From Panicum virgatum (lineage: Eukaryota; Streptophyta; Magnoliopsida; Poales; Poaceae), in assembly GCF_016808335.1 (NCBI RefSeq), contig NC_053153.1:17123033-17187032 (forward strand): a DNA stretch of 64,000 bases, given 5' to 3'. The position numbers were made by a program, and so were the translations under genes. Positions 1-10,726 of this stretch are shown piece after piece. Every line of letters starts with the position of its first letter. The stretch's first letter is position 1. A model generated the notes under the pieces. It was not told where the DNA came from and made no database searches. It saw only the letters and a program-made list of their open reading frames with translations.

Positions 1-234
1 GTCCTTTAAATATGTCACAATAGGCACCCTCCAATCAGCAACCTCGGCCTTCCCTTTGAAATTAGAAGTGGCGACCGACTCGCTGTTTTCAGCAGTCTGA
101 CCGGTCTCTGGACCGGTCAGACCGATCTGGGCGGTCAGACCGGTCGGGGCATCCGGTCTGACCGGTTCGTCCAGAACCAGTAACCCGGCTGTTGCTCGCA
201 TCGGCTTTCTCATGTTAAAATATTTTTTTAGTAA

Positions 235-835
235 CGTCATAGCCAGATGCTTGTTGAGCTAGAGCATTTGCCTTCTTATTACTATCTCTTGGAATATGTC
301 GAATTACAAATTCATCAAAGCAAGAGATAATATCAAGGCATCTATCAAGATATGCATTTAAAGAACCGTTATAGCATTAACATACCTTGGATACTTGCTG
401 CACCACCAGAAGCGAATCACCATAAGCTTCCACGTGTTTAACACCCATTGATTCCAAGAACTCCAAGCCAAATAGAAGTGTTTCATATTCAACTTGGTTA
501 TTCGTGCGCTCTTCTTCTAATCGATTTGAGAACTCAAAAATAGTATCATTCGGAGAAATTAGAACGGCACCAATCCCTTGTCCATCATCACAAGCCGATC
601 CATCAAAGAACAACTTCCATGGTGTGCAAGTAACATAGCCGACATCCAAATCATGCTCATCATTAATCCGATGTTCAACAATGAAATCCGCTACAATTTG
701 GCCTCTAACAGCTTTCAAAGATTCATAGGCCAAATCATACTCAACAAGTGCATAAGCCCACTTTCCGATTCTTCCACTCAAAATCGGCTTTTGTAGCATA
801 TGCTTAATACATCGGTTTGACAAGTAACTATGCAA
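235..835 (-). pseudogene. Second, archaeal-like RNase H (RVT_3) and start of linker to integrase
   Basis: The frame 377-835 contains WKLFFDGSACDDGQGIGAVL, then TNNQVEYETLLFGLE and a GDS..VVQQV element, the D-E-D signature pattern of RVT_3-type RNase H. At 377-379 a TAA stop interrupts the domain: past it the same frame reads CYNGSLNAYLDRCLDIIS and then VIRHIPRDSNKKANALAQQA, the usual C-terminal end of this domain. The stop most simply derives from CAA by C-to-T change. Further left (1-235) the frame reads through repeat-encoded linker into the DWRVPIVTYLKD motif that precedes integrase in this group. Confidence 0.8.
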
Positions 836-857
836 GTACTCGATAAAAGATAATGCC

Positions 858-2539
858 TCAACTTAGTACAAGCATAATATAATGATAAGCACAATACCTT
901 ATTTCCGCATCAATAAGTCGTCGGCCAACATATGTGATAACATACTCCTTTCCTACGGTTTTTTGAGTCAAAACAGCACCAATAACCTTGTCCTCCGCAG
1001 CCACATAAAGCCTAAAAGGAATACCTCTCTTAGGCGCCTTGAGAACCGGTGGTGAAGACAAATACTTCTTAATCTTCTCGAAAGCCTCTTGCTGTTCTGC
1101 CCCCCCCCCCCAAGTAAATTCAGCCTCGTTCTTCAACCGAAGAATAGGAGTAAAAGCATCTATCTTTTCGGATAAATTAGATATAAATCTCCTCAAGTAA
1201 TTCACCTTGCCCACAAACTTTTGCAAGTCCTTCTTGCAAGCAGGAGCCTCCACTTTCTTCATGGCTTCAACTCTTTTTGAATCAATCTCTATGCCCTTCT
1301 CACGAATAATGAATCCCAAGAACTTCCCAGCCGATACACCAAGAGCACACTTGAGCGGGTTCATCTTCAATCCATATTGACGCATCCTCTCAAGAGCTAG
1401 TCTTAAATCAGCCAAATGATGACTCAAGCCGGCCGATTTAATCACAATATCATCAATATACACTTCCAATATAATACCAATCAAGTCATGAAAGATCAAA
1501 TTCATAGCCCTTTGATAAGTAGCACCAGCATTCTTCAAACCAAAAGTTATGACAACCTACTCAAATAAACCAACGAAACCAGGACATCTAAAGGTTGTTT
1601 TAGACGTATCCTCTTCGGCCATGAATATTTGATTGTAACCCGTATTACCATCAAGAAAACTGATAACACGATGTCCATAAGCCTCATTTATCAACATATC
1701 GGCTATAGGCATAGGATATTCATCTTTAGAAGTAGCTTTATTAAGATCTCTAAAATCAATGCAAACTCTAATCTTGCCCGAATCTTCTTTTCGACGGGCA
1801 CAATATTAGAGATCCACTCCGCATAACGACAATACCGAATAAATCCAGTATCTAATAAGCGATTAATTTCTTCTTTTATTTGGTCATACATAACAGGATT
1901 AAAACGCCTAGAAGGTTGTTTATAAGGTCTAAAACCGGCCTTAATCGGCAGCCGATGCTCAACCAAATCACGACTCAAACCAGACATTTCAGAATATTCC
2001 CATGCAAAACAATCGACATATTCTTTTAATAACTTTATTAAATCGGCTTTACAATCATCCGATAAGTTTGCATTTACAAAAGTCGACCTAGGAATAGAAC
2101 CATCTCCAATATCTACCTTTTCTAAAGGATCAGCCGACATAAAAATTTGGTCTAACTTCTCTAAGTCATCCAAGTCCTCAATAGCCTCGCACATATCATT
2201 CGCCTTGTCCCGATAGTGCTCGATGCGCTGCTGCAGCCAGTCTGCGCTGGACCGGTCTGACCGGTCAGAGATAGCGGTCTGACTGGTCGGCTCTTTGTTG
2301 CCCTGCTGCATCATAGAAGTAAGTGTAGCCGATTTTCCATCGGCTTTAGGACTGCAGAGACAAAACCCTCCCTTGGTGCAACTGATCAAGTCGTAATCGG
2401 TCAAGTCCAGGCCCGATAAACACTTGATGTTATCATGTGCACCAACGAACTCGGAATCGGCGGTACCAATGAAGGAAGAGGCATCACCATGCCCAACCTC
2501 AACCTCATCGCCGATCCACTGAATAAGAAACTGGTGCAA
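858..2539 (-). pseudogene. Reverse transcriptase plus first RNase H, broken
   Basis: Upstream frame 1703-2539 carries the linker and start of the RT domain (RLPIKAGFRPYKQPSRRFNP, then the palm start). Downstream frame 858-1538 carries GLKNAGATYQRAMN, the catalytic YIDDIVIKS motif and the C-terminal connection (KCALGVSAGKFLGFIIREKG), followed by the gypsy RNase H (FRLYVAAEDKVIGAVLTQ). Between them, TAG at 1557-1559 stands where the family has Trp in the FEW..(M/T)PFGLKNA motif, and the frame shifts somewhere between about 1560 and 1702. A C-run near 1100-1112 lies in the RT-RNase H hinge. The YIDD and RNase H residues I can see are intact, but the ORF is not. Confidence 0.85.
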
Positions 2540-2569
2540 GGAAGATAGTACACATTGATTGGCATGAAT

Positions 2570-3274
2570 CTAATCACGTCCAAGTATGAGGTTGAAGTTA
2601 CCTTGCACCTCGGAGACGAAGAATGTCGTAGCAACCGTCTTGCTCCCAACGGTCAACTCCATCGAAGCAACCCCCTTGGCACCAATGGGATCACCTCCTC
2701 CAACGCCGCTAACTGTCATGTTCGTCTTGATGAGCTCTTCGTCCGTCCCGCCGAGCTTCTTGTAGAGCGAATAGGGCATCAAGTTCACAATCGCCCCACT
2801 GTCCACGAGTATGCAAGAAACTGGCTTCCCATTGATGTGCCCCCTCACATAGAGAGCCTTCAAGTGGTTGTCTAAATCCTTGGGCTTCTGAAATATAGCC
2901 TCGCGGGGCCCAAAGTCTAGATGTGCCGTCTCCTCCTCCGAAATCGCCCAATAGTCGTCAGAAAAGCGCACAATATTGATCTCAATGTTTGTGCGTTCCG
3001 GAGAAGCCTCGTAATCCACCAACTCCTCGTCCTCTGCTGTTGAAGGAGCTGCTGGAACCTCTGATGCACCAAGAGCCGAAGCGGGTACAATCTCTTCGGC
3101 TGTCTGTTCAGACTCAGGGTCAACCGGTCTGACCGGTTGCTCTGAGCGATCAGACCGGTCCGGGACACCGGTCAGACCGGTCGGCTTGAGCGGTCCGACC
3201 GGGCTGGTCAGCTGCCTTGACCTGCCACACCTTGCCTTGAGGGATCCTCGGCCTATATTTGTCGAACTATTCAT
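2570..3274 (-). pseudogene. gypsy aspartic protease region
   Basis: A 234-codon frame. The retropepsin signature is visible in the C-terminal half as VDSGAIVNLMPYSLYKKLGG, where D-S-G is the catalytic triad of a retroviral-type aspartic protease, followed by a flap-like region and the LILGRD motif that closes this domain. The upstream part is acidic, repeat-rich linker (repeat cluster 3121-3207). In an intact element this enzyme would cleave the gag-pol polyprotein. The local frame is open, but its connections to gag and reverse transcriptase are broken in this copy. Confidence 0.85.
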
Positions 3275-4709
3275 CCCTCAACTTCTCCGCCTCTTTTTCC
3301 TCCTGTTCTTGGCGGTGAAGACACTGCAACCTTCTCTTCTGAGTGTGTGTCAACCCCGGTGGGCACCACCTAGGCTGAAAGTACTTCTCCTTGTCTTGGT
3401 CCTTGAGGTTGCTGCTACTGGCCTTATGATCATTGGCCAACACAAGCTTTTGAGAAACATTGACCGGTTTCTCAACGATCACCGGTCTTTCTTGTGCATC
3501 TTGAGCTTTACCTTTCCCGTCTTCAACTTGTACAATCTTGACCGGAGCCTTCTCAGAATCAACTTGCATTGGCACTGGCTCGTCCTTCTTCTCTTTGGCG
3601 CGGTATTCTTGGCGCATAGGACAAAACTGGGCTGGTCTCTGCTGAGACCGGTCTGACCGGTCGGGGTAGACCGGTCTGATCGGTCCGGGATTCTGCCCCT
3701 GACCAGATTGGTGCTGACCCAATCGGTCGTGAACCAGCTGCTTCAACCTGTCAAATACAGGTCCTTTAGAACTTTCCTCCCCTGGAAGTGTGGTGGATAC
3801 GGCATTGGATAGCATTGCATCCAAAATCCCCCGTTCTCCCACACGGGAAACTGAGAATCCGATGCCGGTGGAGCCCATGGCATTGTAGCATACATCGGCT
3901 GCATCTGCTGAGGAGGGAACAAGGTAACCACATCACCCCTGCGCTTGCTTGATTCTCCCCTAGGAGATGAAGGTGTGCCTTGACGTGGAGGTGACCTCGA
4001 TCTCTTTTTTATGGGCCGATCATTTCGAACGGCCTTTGAGTACATGTTCAACAATTGTCCAAAGGTAGGCTTCTGATTTGCGATCTTGCCCTGTACCTTT
4101 GGCTGATTAGTCTTCCATGTACCCACTTCCGGATGCTTCGGCTTGAATGTCCGGGGCTGACCACCAGGGCGGTCTGACCAGTCTGACCAGTCGGAGAAAC
4201 CGGTCGGACCGGTCTCGGCTGAGCAGCAGACCGGTCGCCTGAAGAAAAATCCCCTTGCCCCCGAGCGTGTGAGGCTTAAGTATGATTCTCAGATTCTTTT
4301 TCCCATCAGGAGTCTTCTCCTGGATCACCTCCCTGGCCAAAATCTTGTTATCAACAGTCAACGGCCTGTCATCACCAATGATCACATTCTTGCCCTTCGC
4401 TCCTTCGGCTTGATCCGGCCGAATCAGCATCTTTGTATTGTTGAGCTCAATAGTATGAACTGGGAACGGAGCTTTATCTATCTTTATCTCTGGAAAGGCC
4501 AATCATCCTTTATTTATGGCCGATTGTACCTGTCGACGAAATACATTACAATCATTAGTTGCATGAGATGAAGAATTATGAAATTTGCAATAACCACGCC
4601 GCTTTAGCTCCTCAAGCAGCGGTATAACATGAGTAATCTTTAAATGCCCAAGTCGTAATAATTCATCAAAAATGCGATCGCACTTGGACACATCGAAAGT
4701 AAACTTCAT
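3267..4709 (-). pseudogene. gag C-terminal zinc-finger and linker region, broken into several frames
   Basis: This stretch continues gag. At 4503-4709 a Cys/His segment (CKFHNSSSHATNDC) resembles the C-x2-H-x4-H-x4-C finger of this gypsy group. It ends in TGA at 4503-4505, directly followed in the same frame by LAFPEIKIDKAP, so the stop replaces what was most likely an Arg CGA codon. A frameshift near 4120 links to a basic, Ser/Arg/Pro-rich part (3743-4126), and another near 3775 to a segment with the motif PRWCPPGLTHTQKRRLQ (3267-3878). No enzymatic domain is visible. The repeat CCGGTCTGACCGGTC occurs at 3641-3700 and 4166-4236. Confidence 0.7.
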
Positions 4710-4836
4710 CTCCTCTTGCCGATTCTTTTGAGTCGGCTTAAGAGATGTACAAGTAGATGGCTTGGCCGAGGCGGGCCAAACAAACTCAGCTGCATATACC
4801 TCTTTATCCTCATCGTCCGATGAATCAGAATCATAC

Positions 4837-6525
4837 TCAACAATATGAGTGTTTGAACGATGGGACTTGTAGGCATCTTTTTCTTTTTTTAAACTTTGTT
4901 TCTTGACTCAAATCATTAGCCTGAAGCTGATTTATAGAATAAAAACTCGAACCATCAAGTTTCTCTCTATAACTAGAATGTAAACCCGCAAGAGCCAAGT
5001 CAACCAAATCTTTTTCAGAAAGCGACAAATTAAAGCATCGGTTCTTAATATCTTTAAACTTTTTAAAGTACTCATGGATAGATTCGTCTCTACCGTGTCT
5101 AACCGATGTCAAATCCATCAACTTAGCTTCGTTATCCCCGCTATAAAAGTGATCATGAAACTTTTGCTCTAATTCGTCCCAAGAATGAATCGAGTTGGGA
5201 GCTAACGAAGAAAACCAAGAGAAAGCCGTTCTAGTCAAAGACAAAGAAAACATGCGAACGCGCAAAGACTTGCTAGAATCGACTTCTCCAAGTTGAGCAA
5301 TATATTGGCTAATATGCTCCCAAGTGGATTGGTTATCATCACCGCTAAACTTGACAAAATCGAGAACACGCCAACCAGTGGGGTAAGGAATTAAATCGAA
5401 AGCATCGACATACGACCTACGATATAGCCGACTCCTACCCGCAACAAAACCAAGTTTTTCTTTAAACATGTCGGCCAAATCTTCCCTCATCCTAGCAAGA
5501 TCGGCCTCATAGTTATCGGTAGATGTTTGGCCGAAACGATGTGTCGCAGGATCTGTAGTGGACATAGTTTGTGCAGCATATTGCGGATTGGCCCTAAGCC
5601 AATCATCCCAAACATCCTTGGGCAACGGTGGAGGAAAAGGGGGTTCACCGTATGACTTAGTCGTATACGGCGGCACAAAATCCGCCAATTCATGCTCCAG
5701 GCTATAATCAGCCGAAGTAGGAAGAGGCGCAACTTGTGGCTGTGACGCAGAACCGAGCACCATAGCACCGATCTGACCGGTCTGAGTGACCGGTCTGACC
5801 GGTCCGCCCGCCGGGGCACCGGTCTGACCGGTCGGTGCGACCAATCTGACCGGTTCGGCCCTGGACGACCGAACTGAGCCCGGCGGGGGTGTCTGTCCCG
5901 CGAAATAATTCGGCGGCATACCATACTGATAATTTTCTGACGGTGCGGCCGAAAGACTAGGATTAGGGGTAAAATTAGAATATTCATTGACAGGTTTCTT
6001 ACCCTTGTTTTGCATACTCAAGTCCAAAAGTATATCTTGTGTGAGCTTTTGGGATTGTTCGAATCTACTCAAAAAGACATCGGCAAACTGCTTAATGGAA
6101 TCGAAGGTAAAACTTACATCGCTTGGAGTGGACACAGATGAAGCAGCAGCTATAGCCGTAGTAGATGGGTTCGGCGATGGCGATGCGAATGTGGCCATGG
6201 CAAACTTCTCCTTCTCGAACATGCCTTGCCAAATCTTCCCAAAGCATGCAAGCAGTCTCTTCTTGGTCTCCTCCTGTTCCTTCTGGAACGCAGCCTCGAA
6301 TTGCTTGCGCGTCTCCTCAGATATGTCTTCGTACTTGATGTCAACGGGAATTGCATCTACCTTGGGGTCAACCTTCTCACCGGCCATTGCGCCCGATGAA
6401 CTCAGATCTGTCCCAAGCGGAGCCCCCAAAAAGTATGTTGATGCAGAATTGGCCAACACACAAGCGCTAGAACGTGCAGGATCGCAACGATCGCAACCGA
6501 ACGAAACACTTCGGCGACCGGTCAT
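4837..6525 (-). pseudogene. gag N-terminal and capsid region (Retrotrans_gag), frameshifted
   Basis: The 562-codon frame starts at the first ATG after the leader. Its first two thirds are low-complexity (Pro/Gly-rich, with repeat-encoded TGQTG and PVRPV peptides). The last third (about residues 375-545) is the capsid-like Retrotrans_gag domain, with the typical order of a Trp-rich core (FSWFSSL), an F..HFYSGDN stretch and a DESIHEYFKKFKDI segment. After the SQETKFKK residues the frame drifts into unrelated sequence. Comparing frames shows that one extra A in a poly-A run (plus-strand T run near 4880) is the likely cause, because the alternative frame continues into an acidic linker and the zinc-finger segment at 4503-4709. 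Capsid assembly is the family role; this copy is inactive by inference. Confidence 0.8.
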
Positions 6526-6783
6526 ACCGGTCGCGCCAACCGGTCAGACCGGTCGGGCGCAGAGAACTTCGTGAAAACCTAGAACCTCAAGCTCGGGAGG
6601 GACCCCGTCAGAGCTCGAAGATCTAGGGTTGTCTTGAGGTCGGCAGGCCACTCAAGACGTCCTTGAACGCCGTCGAGACGATCAAAGAACAGCACGAGGT
6701 TGGAAAAGTTAGGGTTTGGAGAAAAATAGGAAAATTGTAAGTTTATTGATTTGATTGGGTAGAAGGACCTCAATCGGCCGTGG

Positions 6784-6797
6784 CCTTTATATTTATA
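6784..6797 (-). promoter_or_regulatory. TATA box of the retrotransposon LTR
   Basis: On the minus strand the sequence reads CCTATAAATATAAAGG, a strong TATA element, about 260 bases upstream of the gag ATG and about 40-50 bases upstream of an AATAAA, as expected for the U3/R boundary of an LTR. Confidence 0.55.
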
Positions 6798-6945
6798 GGC
6801 CGGGGAAGACGTACCCCTTCCAAATCGGATTACAAACGGACTCTACAACTCAGATCTAACCTGGTTCGGATTACACAAGACCAGACTGGACCGGTCGGCC
6901 TTCGGCAGTGCCAATTTTGGCTGCCAACATTTCCCTTCTGTTTTT

Positions 6946-7005
6946 GTAGCCGAATAGAACTTCTGTTCACATATCTGTAGCCGAACAGAACTTCTGTTCA
7001 CATAT
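6946..7005. repeat. Two tandem 29-bp copies at the outer LTR edge
   Basis: Copies at 6946-6974 and 6977-7005 share gtagccgaa(t/c)agaacttc, differ at one base and are separated by two bases. Each copy also contains a small inverted repeat (GAAC-AGAAGTTC type). Confidence 0.85.
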
Positions 7006-8773
7006 TATAGATATTTTAATATGTGAACTATGAAGTCAAATCCAAAGCATGATCGAATGTTGATAGTAGAAGTGACTTATGGATTATGGTCATGGCTTGG
7101 CCTTTGTGGCTAAGGGGGCTTGATAAATTGGATAACTTTTTAATAGAATTTAAGAGGATATCTGAAATGCCCAGGGCATATTGTACTAGAGAAATGAGAC
7201 GAAGTGGAAGCTGAAAACATTATTATGACCTAAACGTCACTTAGGATTAGAGGGAAGTGAACTCTGCCATTCACTTTGATACGATATTACATCAGTTCAA
7301 AACCAAAGAGTAGCACTTGACGGTGATGAACAAATGCATGAGCTCTGATCAGTCAAAAAACGGTTTCAGAAGAAAAGAATGAACATCAAGAACAGAGCAA
7401 CTGAGAAACTATACATAACCAACTAGCTTGATTTCAACATCATCCTTGGCCAGATAGGATATCTTCAAAAGCTGTCTGCTATTTTTTTACTTTAGAAAAT
7501 CTTTCAGTTTCTTTCCTTCCAAATATTCTAGCATACATGATAAAGATAGAGGTGGCAACCTTCAGGTCAGGGTTTGCAATGAACACCACTGTCTCCCACC
7601 AGGACACAACTGAAGCATGGTCTCGCTGGAGCATATTTCTGAATTCAGGTCTATGTGATCAATTTGGTACATGCTCCCATACGTCTTGGAAAAACACATT
7701 GTAGGCAGAGATGAACTGACCCTTGTGCTTGATCACACAGGGAACATTGGCTGTTATGTGGCCAGTTTTTTGCAGCAACATAATCTGAAGTATTCAGTTT
7801 GTGTTGTGCAATAGCCAAGTAAAAACCTTGCATTTATTTTCTGTTTTGGCGTCCAAATTTGATTGGGTCTGAAACCGCAAAAGGAGCCCTGAAATTGGAT
7901 TAAACAGGCAAAGTAGCACAATATGTACCATCCGACGATGCTGTCCGGGTTCTCAGGCTGTATCACAATCCCTTGGATTTTGTCCAAAGATGAACAACTT
8001 CAAGCCGCTTGATGAAAGTTGTAATATTTTTTTGCAGAGCGAATCCAGTTACAATTCTGGAGATTTTGCCTTACTGTAACTTTGTAGCCTTTTAGGTCAA
8101 GCGGTAAGTTGTAGTGCCTGCTGGCTCGGAAAAACTGCCATGGTTTAAACTTTTCACAATATAAGGAATATCAACCAACATGAAGAATTTCAACACAGCT
8201 CCAAAGTGAAATCATTAACATTTAGAAAGTTCGTTCATTTAGTAAGAAATGTCACTTTGCATTTTTGAAGAAACAATATTTACACCAGCTGCCCTTGATT
8301 AGAGTAGTAGAATTCAGAGATGAGTATACAATCAGGCGGAAACTATACAATTAATTAAACTATGAACTGCACTGTTCAGTTTATTGGATTTGCTGTGTTT
8401 TTATTTGATATATAGTGCCAATACAGAAAAAAGTGGAATTAAATGACATGAAACCATTGGAATTCACCAAATGTCAATCGTGTCATAGAATTTCATTACT
8501 CACTTCTAACCATGCAATCTGTTTCAACCAAGGTCAATAATATGTTAGTATCCACTTGGAAGCAACAAGGTGAAGGCTGCCACAATCAGGCTAAAGAGAA
8601 CACAAGCTTATTATATCATTACAGTGCGCTAGTATAGCTAATCGGCTGACCTGCTCTTTCTCCAGGACAACATATGCACAATTCAAGAGTTTTCAGATTC
8701 AGTGCTGCGCTGAGTACTCTACTCCATCCATCAGTTTAGCAAAGTATACTAGTAACTAGTAAGTCCTAACATT
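7006..8773. other. Intergenic, no gene recognised
   Basis: AT-rich sequence between the gypsy element and the MULE. Short open frames here show no recognisable domain or splice-supported structure. I see no RNA gene or repeat with clear borders. Confidence 0.6.
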
Positions 8774-8782
8774 TTGAAGAAA

Positions 8783-10056
8783 GGATTAATTGGATCCATG
8801 ACATTACAATTTTCCAAATTCACTGATCTGTCATTACAATTCACCTATTTCGAACCGTGCCATTACAATTTCACATTTCTTCCAAACATACCACTACGTA
8901 CCCCTTCGACGTGTTTTTGAGAATTTGTGGACCAAAATACCCTCGTCTTCTTCCTCCTCTCACTCCTCTCTCTTCTCCTTCCTGCCTCCTTCTCCATGGC
9001 CCAGGCAGATCCCCCCCCCCCCGGCAGGCGATGTGGGGGCCGCCACCAGCATCCGCTGCTCCGCGCCCTGGGCCTATGCCCCTCGCCGACCGACTGCTAC
9101 TGCTGTGCGGCGGCGACGGCTGCTAGGGCCCTGGGGCGGGGCCCGAGGAGGCAGTCCGGCCGGCCACCAGCTTCTTCTTCCCTTTCTTCCCCAATCCACT
9201 TCTTCCGATGGCCACCGCCGCCGCCCTGACCGTGCTCATGCATCGCTGCCGCCGCCCTTCCATCCTACGCTGGATGATGCCGCGGGCGTGGAGGTAGGCA
9301 AGGTCCGCGCCGTCGCCGGCGACGCCGAGCTGCTCTGCGCGCCCGCTACCCGGTCCAGCAGCAGCCGCCGCACAGCAGCAGCAGCAGCCGGTCGGCACAG
9401 GGGGCTCGCGGCGAGCTGGGATTCCTTGCCTACGCCTACGGGCCCATGTGCTCGTGAAGCCCTGCACCATAGCAACCTCAAATCGATAAAGCTGGCAGGC
9501 ATTATTGTCGATTTGGACATCAAATTGAGCTTGGCGCGGTCACCAATCCATTTATGAGATGCTCAGGTAATTTCGTCGATTCCGCCGGACAGGAAGCCGA
9601 TCCGCCTGATTCCGTTGCCGCAGCAGCATCGCAGCCTCGCTCCGCACGACGCCCGGCCGTGCCCGTCCTCGACGCCAGCCAAGAATAATAGTGCGTCGCT
9701 GCTGCGCGGCCTTCCCACGTCATCTGTCCCACGCCGAGCTGCTCTGCGCGCCCGCCGCCCGGTCCAGCAGCAGCCGCCGCACAGCAGCATCAGCCGGTCG
9801 GCGAGGGGCATGAGCCTGGGGGCAAGGGCAGTGCCGGCACATCCTACCATGGAGAGAGAGGAAAGAGAGAAGGGATGAGAGGAAGAAGAAGGTCAAGGGT
9901 ATTTTGGTCCACAAATTTTAAAAAACAGGTCAAAGGGGTATGTAGTGGTATGTTTGAAAGAGATAGGAAATTGTAATGGCACGGTTCGAAATAAATGAAT
10001 TGTAATGGTAAATCAGTGAACTCAGAAAATTATAATAGCATGAATCCAATTAACCC
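8783..10056. mobile_element. Mutator-like (MULE/Pack-MULE-type) element with long terminal inverted repeats
   Basis: The left end GGATTAATTGGATCCATG mirrors the right end (minus reading GGGTTAATTGGATTCATG), and the similarity runs for roughly 300 bp on each side, the first 170 bp AT-rich and the rest GC-rich. Flanks are TTGAAGAAA (8774-8782) and TTGAATAAA (10057-10065), a 9-bp target duplication with one mismatch, which fits Mutator superfamily elements. The 1274-bp element has no transposase. Its GC-rich interior (about 9000-9800) contains short open frames without a recognisable domain and resembles captured 5' gene sequence, so Pack-MULE is the most likely class. A further copy of the inner TIR sequence lies at about 9326-9405, in direct orientation to the one at 9733-9812. 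Confidence 0.8.
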
Positions 10057-10065
10057 TTGAATAAA

Positions 10066-10726
10066 CTGCAAATATTGTCATGAATGACTGCATTTCAAGA
10101 CAACAAAATTCAGATATTCAGAATTTCCAGTTTTCCAAGAAAGAACAGTGCTAGAAGTAATGATCATTCACATGTGGCTAATTTTCCAATCAACAGCAAA
10201 GGTGCACATTGTGTTAGTAATGATCATTCACAACTGTTCCAACTTCCAAATCTACCGAAGACTCAATTCCTGTGCAAAGAGTATCACTTTCTGCATATTG
10301 TGTTACCAACTTCTATAATTCTAAGTACATCCATAAGCTACCCTCAACCCCCTGGTGTAAAGCTGCACACTAGATACTTTTGTGTTCTGGACTAGTAGAA
10401 CTGTATAAGGAAAAAAATGATCAAGGATAAAATGGTGTAAGGACCAATAATGAAAATTTTGGAATTGTGCCCCCAACAAATGAAGGCATCTGATTGTAAT
10501 GTATAATTATGATACATTCCTGCAAGATTTGGCATGCCTAGCCTACAACAGAGCTTCAACTTCAAATAAATTAACTCCAAATGCTCCTACTCAAGCCTAG
10601 ACGCAGCATCAAGAACCTCTCCATACCCCAACTGGACCAACAGGTCACTTCTCAACATCATCATTATGCGTCTTCCTTGAGGAACGCTCAAAATGTGTCT
10701 GACATTGCTAGGTTATGCAAGAACAC
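10066..10726. other. Intergenic, downstream of the cyclin gene
   Basis: AT-rich sequence between the MULE and the cyclin stop codon. The right part should hold the cyclin 3' UTR. No other feature recognised. Confidence 0.6.

Larger units (their letters stand above)
98..6900. repeat. Dispersed clusters of palindromic CCGGTCTGACCGGTC
   Basis: Clusters lie at about 101-172, 2249-2290, 3121-3207, 3641-3700, 4166-4236, 5766-5862, 6517-6560 and a single unit at 6886-6900. The unit is a near-perfect palindrome built from two ACCGGT cores separated by CTG/CAG. All clusters sit in low-complexity linkers of the polyprotein, none inside the catalytic motifs I recognise. In the three frames the unit encodes PVRPV, TGLTG/TGQTG or DRSDRS-like peptides, all without stops. 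Confidence 0.85.
1..7005 (-). mobile_element. Decayed Ty3/gypsy LTR retrotransposon, Tat-type, 3' part outside window
   Basis: Read on the minus strand the order is LTR/leader (about 7005-6550), gag, protease, reverse transcriptase, a first RNase H, a second RNase H and the linker that normally precedes integrase; integrase and the 3' LTR would lie left of base 1. Two consecutive RNase H domains, the second of RVT_3 (archaeal-like) type, are known from the Tat lineage, which is why I assign it there. The frame is broken by at least three nonsense codons (377-379, 1557-1559, 4503-4505) and several frameshifts (near 4880, 4120, 3775), so it cannot encode an intact polyprotein. Inter-domain stretches carry clusters of a palindromic CCGGTCTGACCGGTC repeat. 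Target duplication and full length cannot be judged because one end is missing. Confidence 0.85.
6550..7005 (-). repeat. 5' LTR and leader of the Tat-type element (approximate)
   Basis: The sequence between gag and unique flank has LTR hallmarks on the minus strand: a TATA box, an AATAAA signal about 50 bases downstream (6742-6747) and a CT-rich leader. The outer part ends in two 29-bp tandem copies (6946-6974 and 6977-7005) that begin TGTGAACAGAAG in minus orientation at the presumed element end. I do not see an unambiguous primer-binding site. The exact LTR borders are unproven because the partner LTR is outside the window. Confidence 0.45.
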
